Source of the DNA: Dryas octopetala
Taxonomy: Eukaryota; Streptophyta; Magnoliopsida; Rosales; Rosaceae
Direction: 5' to 3'
DNA length: 64,000 nucleotides
Assembly: GCA_963921425.1 (NCBI GenBank)
Contig: OY992835.1
Location: forward strand, 15,190,001 to 15,254,000
Shown one piece after another: positions 11,901 through 21,255 of this stretch. Below the pieces are notes generated by a model. The model ran no database searches and was not told where the DNA came from. It saw only the letters and a program-made list of their open reading frames with translations. Each line of letters begins with the position of its first letter. The first letter of the stretch is position 1. Position numbers and translations under genes: made by a program.

Positions 11901-13333
11901 TTAAATCAATTAATCATTTAATTGCATAGTGGCTAAATAATAAGGTAATAATTACTTACCATCTTGTTGGTTTGTTTCTGATTCTGAGAATTTCTTTGCT
12001 ATATAAATCTCGAAAGCATTGAGGATGGGAGGAAGGGTAGAGTTATCAGCTGCAGTGATAGTAATATTAAAATATTGTCCTGTAAAACTCCAAGGCTTTC
12101 TGCTGAAAATAGTAGTTGTGTACAAGTATTCAGGAGCAAATGGCCCATAAATGCTTCCTTTCCTTATAGTATAGAGCAGCCTAGACTGGTTGGGTCGGAG
12201 CTTTTCAACTTCTGCAAAGTGCAAGTAACTATAATATTCTGCATCTCTATCAGCATTCTGAGGCGGCCAGAAAGTAATAACCAAGGAATCACTTCTATTT
12301 TTTGGGGTGGCAGCAGTGCGCATAACATCAGATGGTGGTTGGTAACTGTTGTTATCATCATAGTCGACGATGGATGAGGTGTTCAACTGTGTCCAATCAT
12401 CCTTGTTATAGTATTGCCAGAAGCGATCATGAATATCCGCTGGGTACCTGAATTAATTAACACACAGACACAGAGACATTTTATCCTATATATCGAATCA
12501 AAAGTTCAGGGACTACAATTTATTGAATGTAGAATTAGAATATCCAACCCAAAATTAATTGACTACTCAAACAATTAATGAGTACTCACCTGTATGCATT
12601 GCGCTTAGCTATAACACCCGTGTCATAGCGCGAGACAAGTGCCATGGACTGGTTCTGTTGTGTTTCATAAGTGTCACTAGGTAAGGTCCTGAGCTCAATT
12701 GCTGATATAAATGGAACCCCAGAGTCTGTGTTCACCAAACAAACATGCATGTATGTAGCTTCGCGTAGAGACATGTATGACTTCCTTGACCTCGTCAATG
12801 GAGCCATTCCAAGGCTTCACTGAATCCCACAAATTGGGTCCGAGATGTAGTTCAAACTCGATCTGGCAATTCGTTTTTTCCATCATAATTCCCATGAACG
12901 AAAATTGCTCGGATCAAATATCTGGTGCCACTTGTAACCTTTAGTTTGTAACAGTTCCTGGTTCCTTGAGGGAAGCTTCTAAGAGACTCGTACGGCTGTT
13001 GCTTTGTATTGCTGTATTCAAATGATACCACGTTATTTTCACCGGTGTCTATGAAGTTGGTGTCTGAAACATAGTTGATGCCTGTATTCGTTTCACTGTA
13101 GCTAGAAATACCCACTAGGCCGCAATCTATGCTAATGAAGCCTACAAAGAAAGACATGCAGACATATATAATATATGCTGAACAAAATAAACAATATTAT
13201 TATAATAGTGCAGGTGTTCATATAAACCTGATTGAGACTGGGCATGAACTAGGAGCATAAGGTAATTAAGAGCTAAACCACCAAGCAGTACTGCAAAGTT
13301 GAGGATGAATTGCTTCATTGTCCGGAGGGACAT
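8986..13333 (-). pseudogene. Malectin-like/LRR receptor kinase pseudogene (RLK1)
   Basis: Exons read right to left: 13333-13228 (signal peptide), 13141-12590 and 12447-11960 (malectin-like), 11859-11721 (hinge with YSWEGVKC), LRR exons 11600-11529, 11360-11289 and 11193-11113, 10915-10752 (transmembrane), then kinase exons 10622-10411, 10317-10191, 9963-9901, 9796-9607 and 9397-8986. This is the IOS1/At1g51800-type LRR-RLK architecture. Three lesions are visible: a 2-bp insertion near 12858 that gives a stop after NELPDRV; a 4-bp insertion near 12748 that restores frame; and a TAG replacing Tyr in the kinase motif GYCN near 10267. The activation-segment APE-type Glu is also Gln (YLDPQ). HRDVKSTN and SDFG are retained. 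Nearest relative is RLK2 at 21256-26026. A truncated ectodomain protein is conceivable, but a functional receptor is not. Confidence 0.9.
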
Positions 13334-13399
13334 CAAAATTAAACTCTGAAAACAAGCGTAGCAAGACGCAAATATGTCTTCAATGAATATCATAATTTA

Positions 13400-14300
13400 T
13401 ATATAAAATCTGTAAGTGGACAAAAGCCTTTTCTAAAAGTTGGAAGTTGTTTATTGTACTCATGGAGACTGATTTTGGTACCTGGCTTCCATGAATTTAT
13501 GATGGAGGAACACCGTGGCCCATATCATCATTTACTGGGGGTCAGCCTGATAATTGATTTATTAATTAATATATAGTTTGTTATATTAATAGTTGAGGTA
13601 ATACGTGTTAACTGTTAAGCCTACGAGTAAACTAATTGCTGTACTGTATATATTTCAAAGATACCCGTGGTCAATAAAATTCCTAGCAAACAACAATTTG
13701 AAAAATATAAAATTAGATTGAAGTTCTTGGTATACATTTTCTTTCAATAAAAATCTGGGAAATTGTTTTTCGGACTCAACTTTTGACTAGTCGCTTAACT
13801 ATGCAAATTTTCATGTTTTACTTCATGAGTGGGCTTCATTTAAAACCTGGATATATCCAATGAAAAAGTTAATGAGTTAAAAACTAGCCATAGCCTACAG
13901 TAAAGAGTAATGCACAAATGCACAATATATTGTTTGTGCATGTATCGCAAAGCATGCAAACTGAGCAACTCTGCATTCTTCATTTCTTTTTTATTTGGAT
14001 AAAAACATCAAGAAGAATTAATGACACAATTTCTGTGCTCTGCATAAACTACCCATTAATTAGTTGATTCAAAAAGTGACCATAAAAGAAGTAACACAGA
14101 AGCGAAGTACAGCCAAGTCAAGTCTAAGATAGTAAGGTTCACACAGAAATGCTGCATGTACGTGCATGAGTTGGGTCGTCTCTGGCAAAAAGAAGCAGGG
14201 CACCTTCCATAACAAGAAAATGATTTGATTGTTTCTTTAGTCGTTATAGACCAAAGTTTAATTGGAACGCGGCTGTGGAAAAATTTAGCATTCAAACGGG
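13400..14300. promoter_or_regulatory. RLK1 upstream region, shared block family
   Basis: Sequence upstream of the RLK1 start shares two blocks with the region upstream of RLK2 and with two gene-less copies at 30 and 32 kb. One is CTTCCATGAATTTATGA at 13486 (compare 26147, 29917, 32162). The other starts ACCCATTAATTAGTTGATT at about 14050 (compare 27338, 30144, 32395), followed by GTGAC...AGAAGTAACACAGAAG and AAGTCAAGTCAAG-like sequence. I infer ancestral promoter sequence; no core promoter element is proven. Confidence 0.55.
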
Positions 14301-14499
14301 CATGTTTTGTGAGAATATGAAGTGTGTTATTTTATTTTAAAAAATTATAAGTCTTATGTAATTATTCATAAGGATCTTTAGATATTTTCGCCTATTGTCA
14401 ATTAATTTTGAGTTAAACGTTCTAATTTTTTTCATTTTTTATATACACCATTTTTATCATTAGATTAGATGTTGACAGTGTTCACTTTTTTTCTATTTA

Positions 14500-15720
14500 A
14501 GTATGTATAGTTTTTTTTTTTTTTTTTTAGTGGCCAAAAAAAAAAAATGTATGTATAGTTTTTTTATTGGCCACTAAAAAAAAAGTATGTATAGTTTTTT
14601 TATTCAATATAAATATATGACATATAGAAATGTCAAATCAGCCCTTAAATCTTCCGCGTAGAGGTTTGTTACAGCGGGGCCATGGGTCATACTAGCATAT
14701 CAACTTTATTTTGTAGCATGATTTGGGTCAGTCTTCGAGTCTTTTGGTCAGATATTTGAGTGGGGCCATTGGGCCTTCAAAGACCAAAAAGGACCGCTGG
14801 TTGAACTCTATCTTCTTTGAACGTAGAGGTCGGTGGCTTGAGCGAGTCAATGGGCTTGAAAGATCCATTACTATTTACTGATAAATTATCCATAATGAAT
14901 CGAGTGGGTCAATGCAATGAAAGATCCAAAATTAATAATTTACCCATTATTAATTGCTAATAGCCCTTTCTTATTAAGTATTAATAACAAGGGTTTTTTT
15001 TTTTTTTTTCCTATTCAAATCCAGAATGAAAAATAGATATTTTTTTTAAGTTCAATATAACAAAATCGGTCAAAACTTAGTCCATTTTAATGAAAACACG
15101 TGAAAACCACTGCATTTTTTTTTCCGCATATGAAGTATTGACATTGTTGAACAATGGCAATTATAGTCACTGTTCAATAATGGCTATATTCACTATGCAG
15201 CAACACCGATTAAAAATGCTACTTATATATATATATATATATGCTTTCGATCTTTTTTTTTTTTTTACATAAACATGTCAAAAGAGCATATATAAAATCA
15301 ACATAAAACACAAAAAAATCCTTATAAGTCACATCAACCATTTTCATGTTTGTCGTTGCAAAGCCAATGTCGTACAGTGGTTATCAATACAAAGTTCTTG
15401 TCGAACAGTGGTAATCGGCACTGTACAACACCAAATGTGTCCTTAGCTTTTTTTTTTTTTGTCAGTTTCAGCACCTCTTTTTTTAAAAGGTGGCTTTATT
15501 TCTTATTAGGTGAACCGTACCTTTTTTACATTTAAGAACATTATGTGAGTTTATTTATCATATGGGTTGTAAAGTGGACTTTAAAATCATTTACTTTATA
15601 ACAATGGGTAATTTTTAATGTTGTTCGATCATGTCAAGCACCTATCTAGTTATTCACTATACATACATTTTTTTTGGGCCGCTCACTATACTTACATTTG
15701 AGTTTGAACCAATGTTGTAT
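14500..15720. other. Intergenic, low complexity
   Basis: No gene seen. At 14505-14605 the unit ATGTATAGTTTTTTTATTGG-CCACTAAAA is partly triplicated. (AT)n lies at about 15224-15241. Poly(T) runs are frequent. Confidence 0.45.
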
Positions 15721-15724
15721 TGTA

Positions 15725-16132
15725 TAAGGCCCCGTTTGGGATTGTTGTGGAGGACCCAAAAGCTGCTGTGGATGACAATTCTCAATCATCCACAGCAGTT
15801 TTGGTGTTTGGTAAAAAAATAAAAAAGTGCTTTGTCCCACAATTCTCAACTCCTCACAGTAAAAATAGAAAGCAAGTTTGTAGATGCTTTTGAAAGCTGC
15901 AATGAATCACAACAACAATGAAAATTTTATTTTACCCATAATACTCTCATTTTAGTAATAATAAATAGAGCCACAACAGTTTTACATTACGATTTACCAA
16001 ACACCTTCATACTGTTTTTTGTACGCACAGCACTTTTGAAAATATAGTTTACCAAACACTCAACTGCTTTACTTCACAGCTGACTTTACTTCACAGCTGT
16101 TTTTTCTCACATCAATCCCAAACTAAGCCTAA
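15725..16132. mobile_element. MITE with GTTTGGGATTG termini
   Basis: The left end TAAGGCCCCGTTTGGGATTG is mirrored at the right end by CAATCCCAAACTAAGCCTAA. The interior holds CACAGCAGTTTTGGTGTTTG and TTTACCAAACACTCAACTGC, subterminal inverted motifs common in plant MITEs of this kind. About 408 bp, non-coding. No convincing TSD was found, so the superfamily is left open. Confidence 0.7.
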
Positions 16133-16159
16133 GAGTGGTGTTATTGTCACCTATTAAAT

Positions 16160-17155
16160 GGGGGTTTATTACACAAACACCCCATGAGGTTTTTCGTGTT
16201 TTCACGTACATCCCCTGAGATTTCAAATATTACAATGAGACATCCTGAGGTTTTAAATTGTTTTTACATAACTCCTTCTATTAAAATTCTGTCCAAAAAT
16301 ATCTCCAATTGACAAATTTAACCTTAGGGTTCATTTACACTAACACCCCCTGAGGTTTATTATATTTTCACATAACCCCCCGAGGTTTTAGCCTTTTTTT
16401 ACGTTACCACTTAATCACAAATATAAATGGCATAATCTTGTAAATACTAAAATAACATTTCTCAATAGTAACACTTTTTTGACATATTAAAAGATAATGT
16501 TTTTGAAATTCAACTATTGCAATTTATTTGTCTTAATATATACTTATGAACATATGAATTTTTTTTTTCTAGAATATATATCTCAATCAAATAAATGAGT
16601 GTTTTTTTTTCCCCGACAAGAATTCTTTATACATGAAATAAATGGATTATTTAGCAAATAATTGAATTACATAAAAAGAAACACGTATTTGGTTTAGCAA
16701 TATTTTAAAATTTCAAGATCGGTATTTTTTTTTCAACATGTAAGAAAGATATATTATATCAGCCAAATAGTATGTAGGTTACTTTGGTATTTTAGCATTT
16801 TTGTCATGCTTGTTTGTGATTAAAGAGTTATATATGTGAAAATGTTGAAACTTCAAAGACTTTTTTGTAATTGAGTTAAAACCTTAGGGGTGTTTGTGTA
16901 AATTCTGAAACCTTAGGGGGTTATGTGAAAGCATGATAAACCTCAGGAGGTGTGCATATAAATACTATAAGGTTAAACTCGTCATTTAGAAATGTTTTTA
17001 TGATGATGTCATCAAATTTGGACGAAATTTTAACGGAATGGGTTATGTGAAAACGATTTAAAATCTAAGAGGGTCTCGCTGTAATTTTTGAAATTTTAGA
17101 GGGTATATGTGAAAACACGAAAAAATCTCAGGGGGTATTTATAAATGAGATAATT
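16160..17155. mobile_element. Nested inverted-repeat (foldback) elements
   Basis: An outer inverted repeat of about 150 bp (left about 16165-16320, right about 17000-17150) encloses a second related pair (left about 16330-16400, right about 16860-16970). Left arms carry CACCCCATGAGGTTTTTCGTG and ACACCCCCTGAGGTTTATTA. Right arms carry the complements (AAAATCTCAGGGGGTATT, GATAAACCTCAGGAGGTG). No coding sequence. The arms are diverged, so the insertion is old. Confidence 0.7.
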
Positions 17156-17211
17156 AGGCTTAAGTCCTTTAGAAAAACAGTTTTTAAATAGAAACTGGGG
17201 GTGTTTTAAAA

Positions 17212-17325
17212 TTTATAAGAAAATTCTTTTAATTCATAATAATTTATAAGAAAATCATTTTAATTTATAATAAATTCCTTTTAATTTATAAGAAAATCCT
17301 TTTAATTCATAATCAAGTTCTTTCC
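17212..17325. repeat. AT-rich minisatellite, about 31-bp unit
   Basis: TTTATAAGAAAATCCTTTTAATTCATAA and variants recur about four times head to tail. Confidence 0.75.
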
Positions 17326-17644
17326 CGATTTGAAGGATACTTCCCCTCCTAGAGTATAAAGTGGGCTTTGTAGAGACTGAGTTAAAACCTAACATAAAGC
17401 CGTCAAGGAAGAAAAATAAAATAACTTAATTAAAAACCCTAAATCACTACCGGTTTTAGTATAAAAAAGACTCATAAAATAGACTGGACTCTAAGTCTCC
17501 CTTTATAAAATCTCACAAATAAACCTAAATGTGGAATTTCACAGCTGAAGGGGTCTATATATATATAGTTTAATTTAGTTGTTTAGGGTATAATGTGAGG
17601 TCTCAATATTTAGTTTAGTTGTTAATTAAGAAAACTGAACTCGT

Positions 17645-17957
17645 CTTTAAGAGGATCTCTAACCCTTTTCTAAACTCTTCTTCAAATTTATATTTGAGAA
17701 AAAATGATATAAAATAAAGTTTGAATTGTTTCCTAAAATCTCTCTAAATTTGAGATTTCTCAATTTTTTTCCAAATAAAATTAAATGGATCCGGTTTTCC
17801 AAATTCTCCCATAATAAGGGAGAATAGGCATTAGGTAAAAAATATTTGGAGAGAATTTCAACTCTAGCATTCGAGATCTTTCCCAAATTGAATTTTTTCT
17901 TCAAAATTATTTTTAAATTTAAGGAAATTATTGGAAAAAGAAGAGATGCTCTTAATA
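17645..17957. mobile_element. MITE with TTAAGAG(G/C)ATCTCT termini
   Basis: The left end TTAAGAGGATCTCTAACCC and the right end AAGAGATGCTCTTAA are inverted copies. Length about 313 bp. The interior is symmetric AT-rich sequence (TTTGAGAAA, CTCTCTAAATTT). The 103-codon minus-strand frame covering it is non-coding by character. The terminal sequence is of the widespread GAGCATCTC plant MITE type. Confidence 0.65.
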
Positions 17958-18175
17958 GAACTAAGGGCACTAGTGATCACTACTAATTACAATTAAGAAA
18001 AACAATAGAAAAGGTACTTTACAGTACATACATGATCAGTATAGCACAATATATATATCAACAATAGCACACAATATTTTCCCCTTAATCAAAAAAGAAA
18101 AAAAGTTGGATCCATATTGATTACACAAATAATCTGAGCGAGAACCTTAATTATTCTGTTTGTTAATTGAATGAA

Positions 18176-19856
18176 TCACCAAATTCTTTGAGGACGAAAC
18201 CTTTTTCCGTAAGTTGATTTGACCATTTCTACAAACAGAGGAAGCTGTAGCATTACAAACATAGCCACTGGGAAAGCAGCCAGAACAGTGACAGGAATGG
18301 CAATCCATGAAATTTTGTCTCCTAAAACGATTGCTAAAGCTGCCGCAAAAGCTATCATCATGGTTGCCATGGCAAAAAAGAGAGAAGTGAGACCTATTAT
18401 CATTCTCTTGGGCAGTGACACCAGAAAGTCTTCTTCCGCATAGCGTGCGGTCAAGATCGATAAGAACATCAAGATGGAAGTGGAAGAAGCGAACAAAGAG
18501 AGTGCATCTGAAACAATAAAGATCATGAATGATTTTTTCTGCAAGAAAATTGGAATGCCTTTGTCGCCGTCGTTGCCTCCGGGAACAGTAAACGCTGCAG
18601 TGAAAACAACAGTGGCAATGAGAGCCGCCACTAACATGCAAGAATTTGCTGTATCCTTCATCCATGTCTCTCCCTTTTCCTTCAAATCTTTGTGCTTTTC
18701 TGTGAATACTTCCCGAGCTGTTTTCTTTTCATCGTTTTGTATCATTCTTTGTGAAAAGCTAATTAGTTTCTCCACTTCCTACGTACAATTAAGAAAATAT
18801 TAGTACTACGTTAATGCATTCATTCATTCCACTAATATTGTGAAACTTAAGATATTCCAAGTAATGAAATTAAGTAGACCTTAAACCATTGCAACTCGCT
18901 TTGCAGTTGTAGAGCTGCACCTGGAACAGATGACAGTTGACGATCGATCGGGTGCCAAATTTGCTGCTTGAAACAAGATATTATCATGCGAATTCATATT
19001 CCATCTATAACCAATCTGATTACGTGCAATCAGCGCATTGAAAAGACTGTAAACGTTCTCTTGCCGAGCTTCAATAGCAATTCTGAGCTGCTGGCCAGAC
19101 CAAAATATATCTGGAAATGCTCCAAGGACTTGTTTTATAATTTCGACTGTACCATATTGTGCAGCTTTACCAATGGGATCTGCCCACCCTAGAAACTGAT
19201 CAGCCTTGGCGGTATCCATAAGGGAAACTTGTTTAATAACTAGTCGTAGCAATTGGAGGGAAGATTGGTGTGTCAATTTTGTAACGTACACTTTCTTGAC
19301 ACCTGCAACACAATGTAATTAACTAGTTGCAGCTATATATACAGCTGTGAGCTGTTGATGTGAAAGAAAATTAAGATGGAGGATTAAGATTAGAACCAGT
19401 CAAGCCTAAAAGAGCCTTCCAGCATATTCCTTTCAACCAATCAAGCACTGCGCGCAACAAAGAAATATATTAACAAAACTGTCTTAAATCATTACAGGTC
19501 CCGCAGCTAAAAATCACTAGTTGCAGTACGTTCAAATCTGACCTTTATAAGTTGATTCTGATTTTACGGAGTCTGTTGATGTACAGTTGACTTTCACTGG
19601 AACATCTAAACTCAAACATAGAAAGTAGATAAATATAATAATTTGTTTTTTGGTATGCAGGGTATTTAGACATTTAATTAATTAGAGATGGAGCAAATTT
19701 TAAAAGTAAATCAGAAAAAAACTGACAAGGGTAGATGCATCTTTCCCAGAATCCAAGCCTACTTCCACTCTGGAAGTCCATAGGACTTTCAGCCAAAACG
19801 GTGAGCAGACAACTCCACCCATTCCACTCAGTGGCTAAGTTAGGGTAGCATTGCAC
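18176..19856 (-). pseudogene. Ankyrin repeat/PGG-domain protein pseudogene, 5'-truncated
   Basis: The last exon (18778-18176) encodes a PGG domain of ACD6/ITN1-like membrane proteins: TAREVFTEKHKDL, a KDTANSCMLVAALIATVVF helix, the signature AAFTVPGGN, and further hydrophobic helices ending KRFRPQRIW. The preceding exon (19302-18880) carries a linker with LGWADPIGKAAQYGT and AIEARQENVY. About 19856-19730 retains an ankyrin-region fragment (SGSRLGFWERCIYPC). A 4-bp tandem duplication in CCCGATCGATCGTCAA near 18940 shifts the frame just before the conserved QWFK end of that exon. Nearly all ankyrin repeats are absent, and the sequence runs into a degraded LTR at about 19913. The PGG exon alone is open. 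Family proteins act in defence and salt signalling at membranes; this copy is unlikely to. Confidence 0.85.
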
Positions 19857-19912
19857 TATACCCAGAGTAATATCTGTTGAAGATCATGATTTTACAAATC
19901 TAACTTAATTAC

Positions 19913-21191
19913 AAATCTGTCTTAATTACAAATCTAACTTAATTACAAATGCATGATTTTAAGCATCCAATTATGTAGCACATTAGGCAATTAACCTCAA
20001 TTAATGACAAACGTTGACTCTACGCCATTAATAGCAGACACTCATTTCAACACCCCCCTCAAGCTGGACATAGATATCTCAAATGTCTAGCTTGAAGAGT
20101 ATCTTTTCATCTAGACCCAGCAACATTGATCTTGTCTTGATCAATCAGTCACGATCTACTCTCTTGCTTCTCCTTGTCTTGGAAAAGACTTCTCCTTCTT
20201 CTTGCTTCTCCTTGTTTCAGAAAAGACTTTTCCTTCTTACTTTTTTTTCATGACAACCTGTCTCACATACAGACTGTCAAAAAAAAAAAATGGAAATTTT
20301 GTGGAAAATTCCGTAATCCAAGTATGAAAATTTTATGGAAAAAATTCCTAAACCCAAATATTAAAATTTTATGGAAAAATTCCGAAACCCAATAATGGAA
20401 ATTTTATGGAAAAAATTTCTAAACCCAAATATTGAAATTTTATGGAAAAATTCCAAAACCCAATAATGGAAATTTTATGGAAAAAATTCCAAAACCCAAA
20501 TATTGAAATTTTATGGAAAAATTCTGAAACCCAAAGCTTGAAATTTTATGGAAAAATTCCGAAACCCAATAACAAGTATGGGAAACCGAAATCATGGAAT
20601 TTTATGGAAAACTCCAAACCCAATAACTCTTTTCATCTCTCTTTTTTCTTTCCTTTTATTTTTTTGTTATTTTTTTCCCCTTCATCTTCTTCTTTCCCGA
20701 CATAACATAATCACCATCATTTTGTTTGTTTTTTTTCTCTTCTACCAAGACCAATCTTCATTCCCATATCAGGTTGTATTGGCGAATGAAGTTGAGCCCT
20801 GGGCTTGAACTGGTGATGGACTAGAACCAGAGGAATTGGCAGGAACTAAATCTGACATTTTTTTCTTTATTTTTTGAACCCAGAAACCCCAAAACATCCA
20901 AGCCCCAATTTCTTAAGAAATTTCAGAAGGAAATTGAGGTTGGCTCTGATACCATGTCAAAACTAATGTTTTGGGGTAATTTCTTGTTATAATTTTTCTC
21001 CTCATGGGAGGTTTATATAAGAGAAACTTAAAACTCTTACACAAAGTCAACTAATCTGTCTTAATTACAAATCTAACTTAATTGCAAATGCATGATTTTA
21101 AGCATCCAATTATGTAGCACATTAGGCAATTAATCTCAATTAATGACAAACATTGACTCTACGCCATTAATGACAGACAATCATTTCAACA
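19913..21191 (-). mobile_element. Small non-autonomous LTR retrotransposon (TRIM-like)
   Basis: In minus orientation the 5' LTR is 21191-20955 (237 bp, TGTTGAAATGA...TGACA) with an internal TATATAA. The initiator-Met primer-binding site TGGTATCAGAGCC follows at 20954-20942. A polypurine tract (GCTTGAGGGGGG, 20053-20064) directly precedes the 3' LTR, which starts at 20052 and is truncated at about 19913. The interior is only about 0.9 kb and has no gag or pol. The PBS type is common in Copia-like elements. Its 5' end abuts the TAG of the ancestral RLK2 reading frame. The missing LTR end and TSD indicate a deletion that also removed the 5' part of the neighbouring ankyrin gene. Confidence 0.88.
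20286..20625. repeat. Minisatellite inside the LTR element
   Basis: A unit of about 34-37 bp, AAATTTTATGGAAAAATTCC followed by (G/A)AAACCCAATAATGG, recurs about nine times with point changes and one-base length changes in the A run. Open frames here (MEKFQNPIMEILWKK-like) are translated repeat. Confidence 0.85.
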
Positions 21192-21255
21192 CTACCTAAC
21201 TGAGGGACTTTGCAAGGTGATTGAATTCTCAACCATCACCATGGAATTTTCAGTT

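Noticed and set aside
12164-12377. Open frames opposite or beside the malectin-like exon of RLK1
   Set aside because: Shadows of the true exon 12447-11960.
17659-17970. 103-codon minus frame
   Set aside because: Covers a MITE almost end to end, with AT-driven Leu/Lys/Asn/Phe composition.
20286-20625. Regular repeats that might be mistaken for a CRISPR-like array
   Set aside because: The units are contiguous with no unique spacers and lie inside a plant LTR element; it is a minisatellite.
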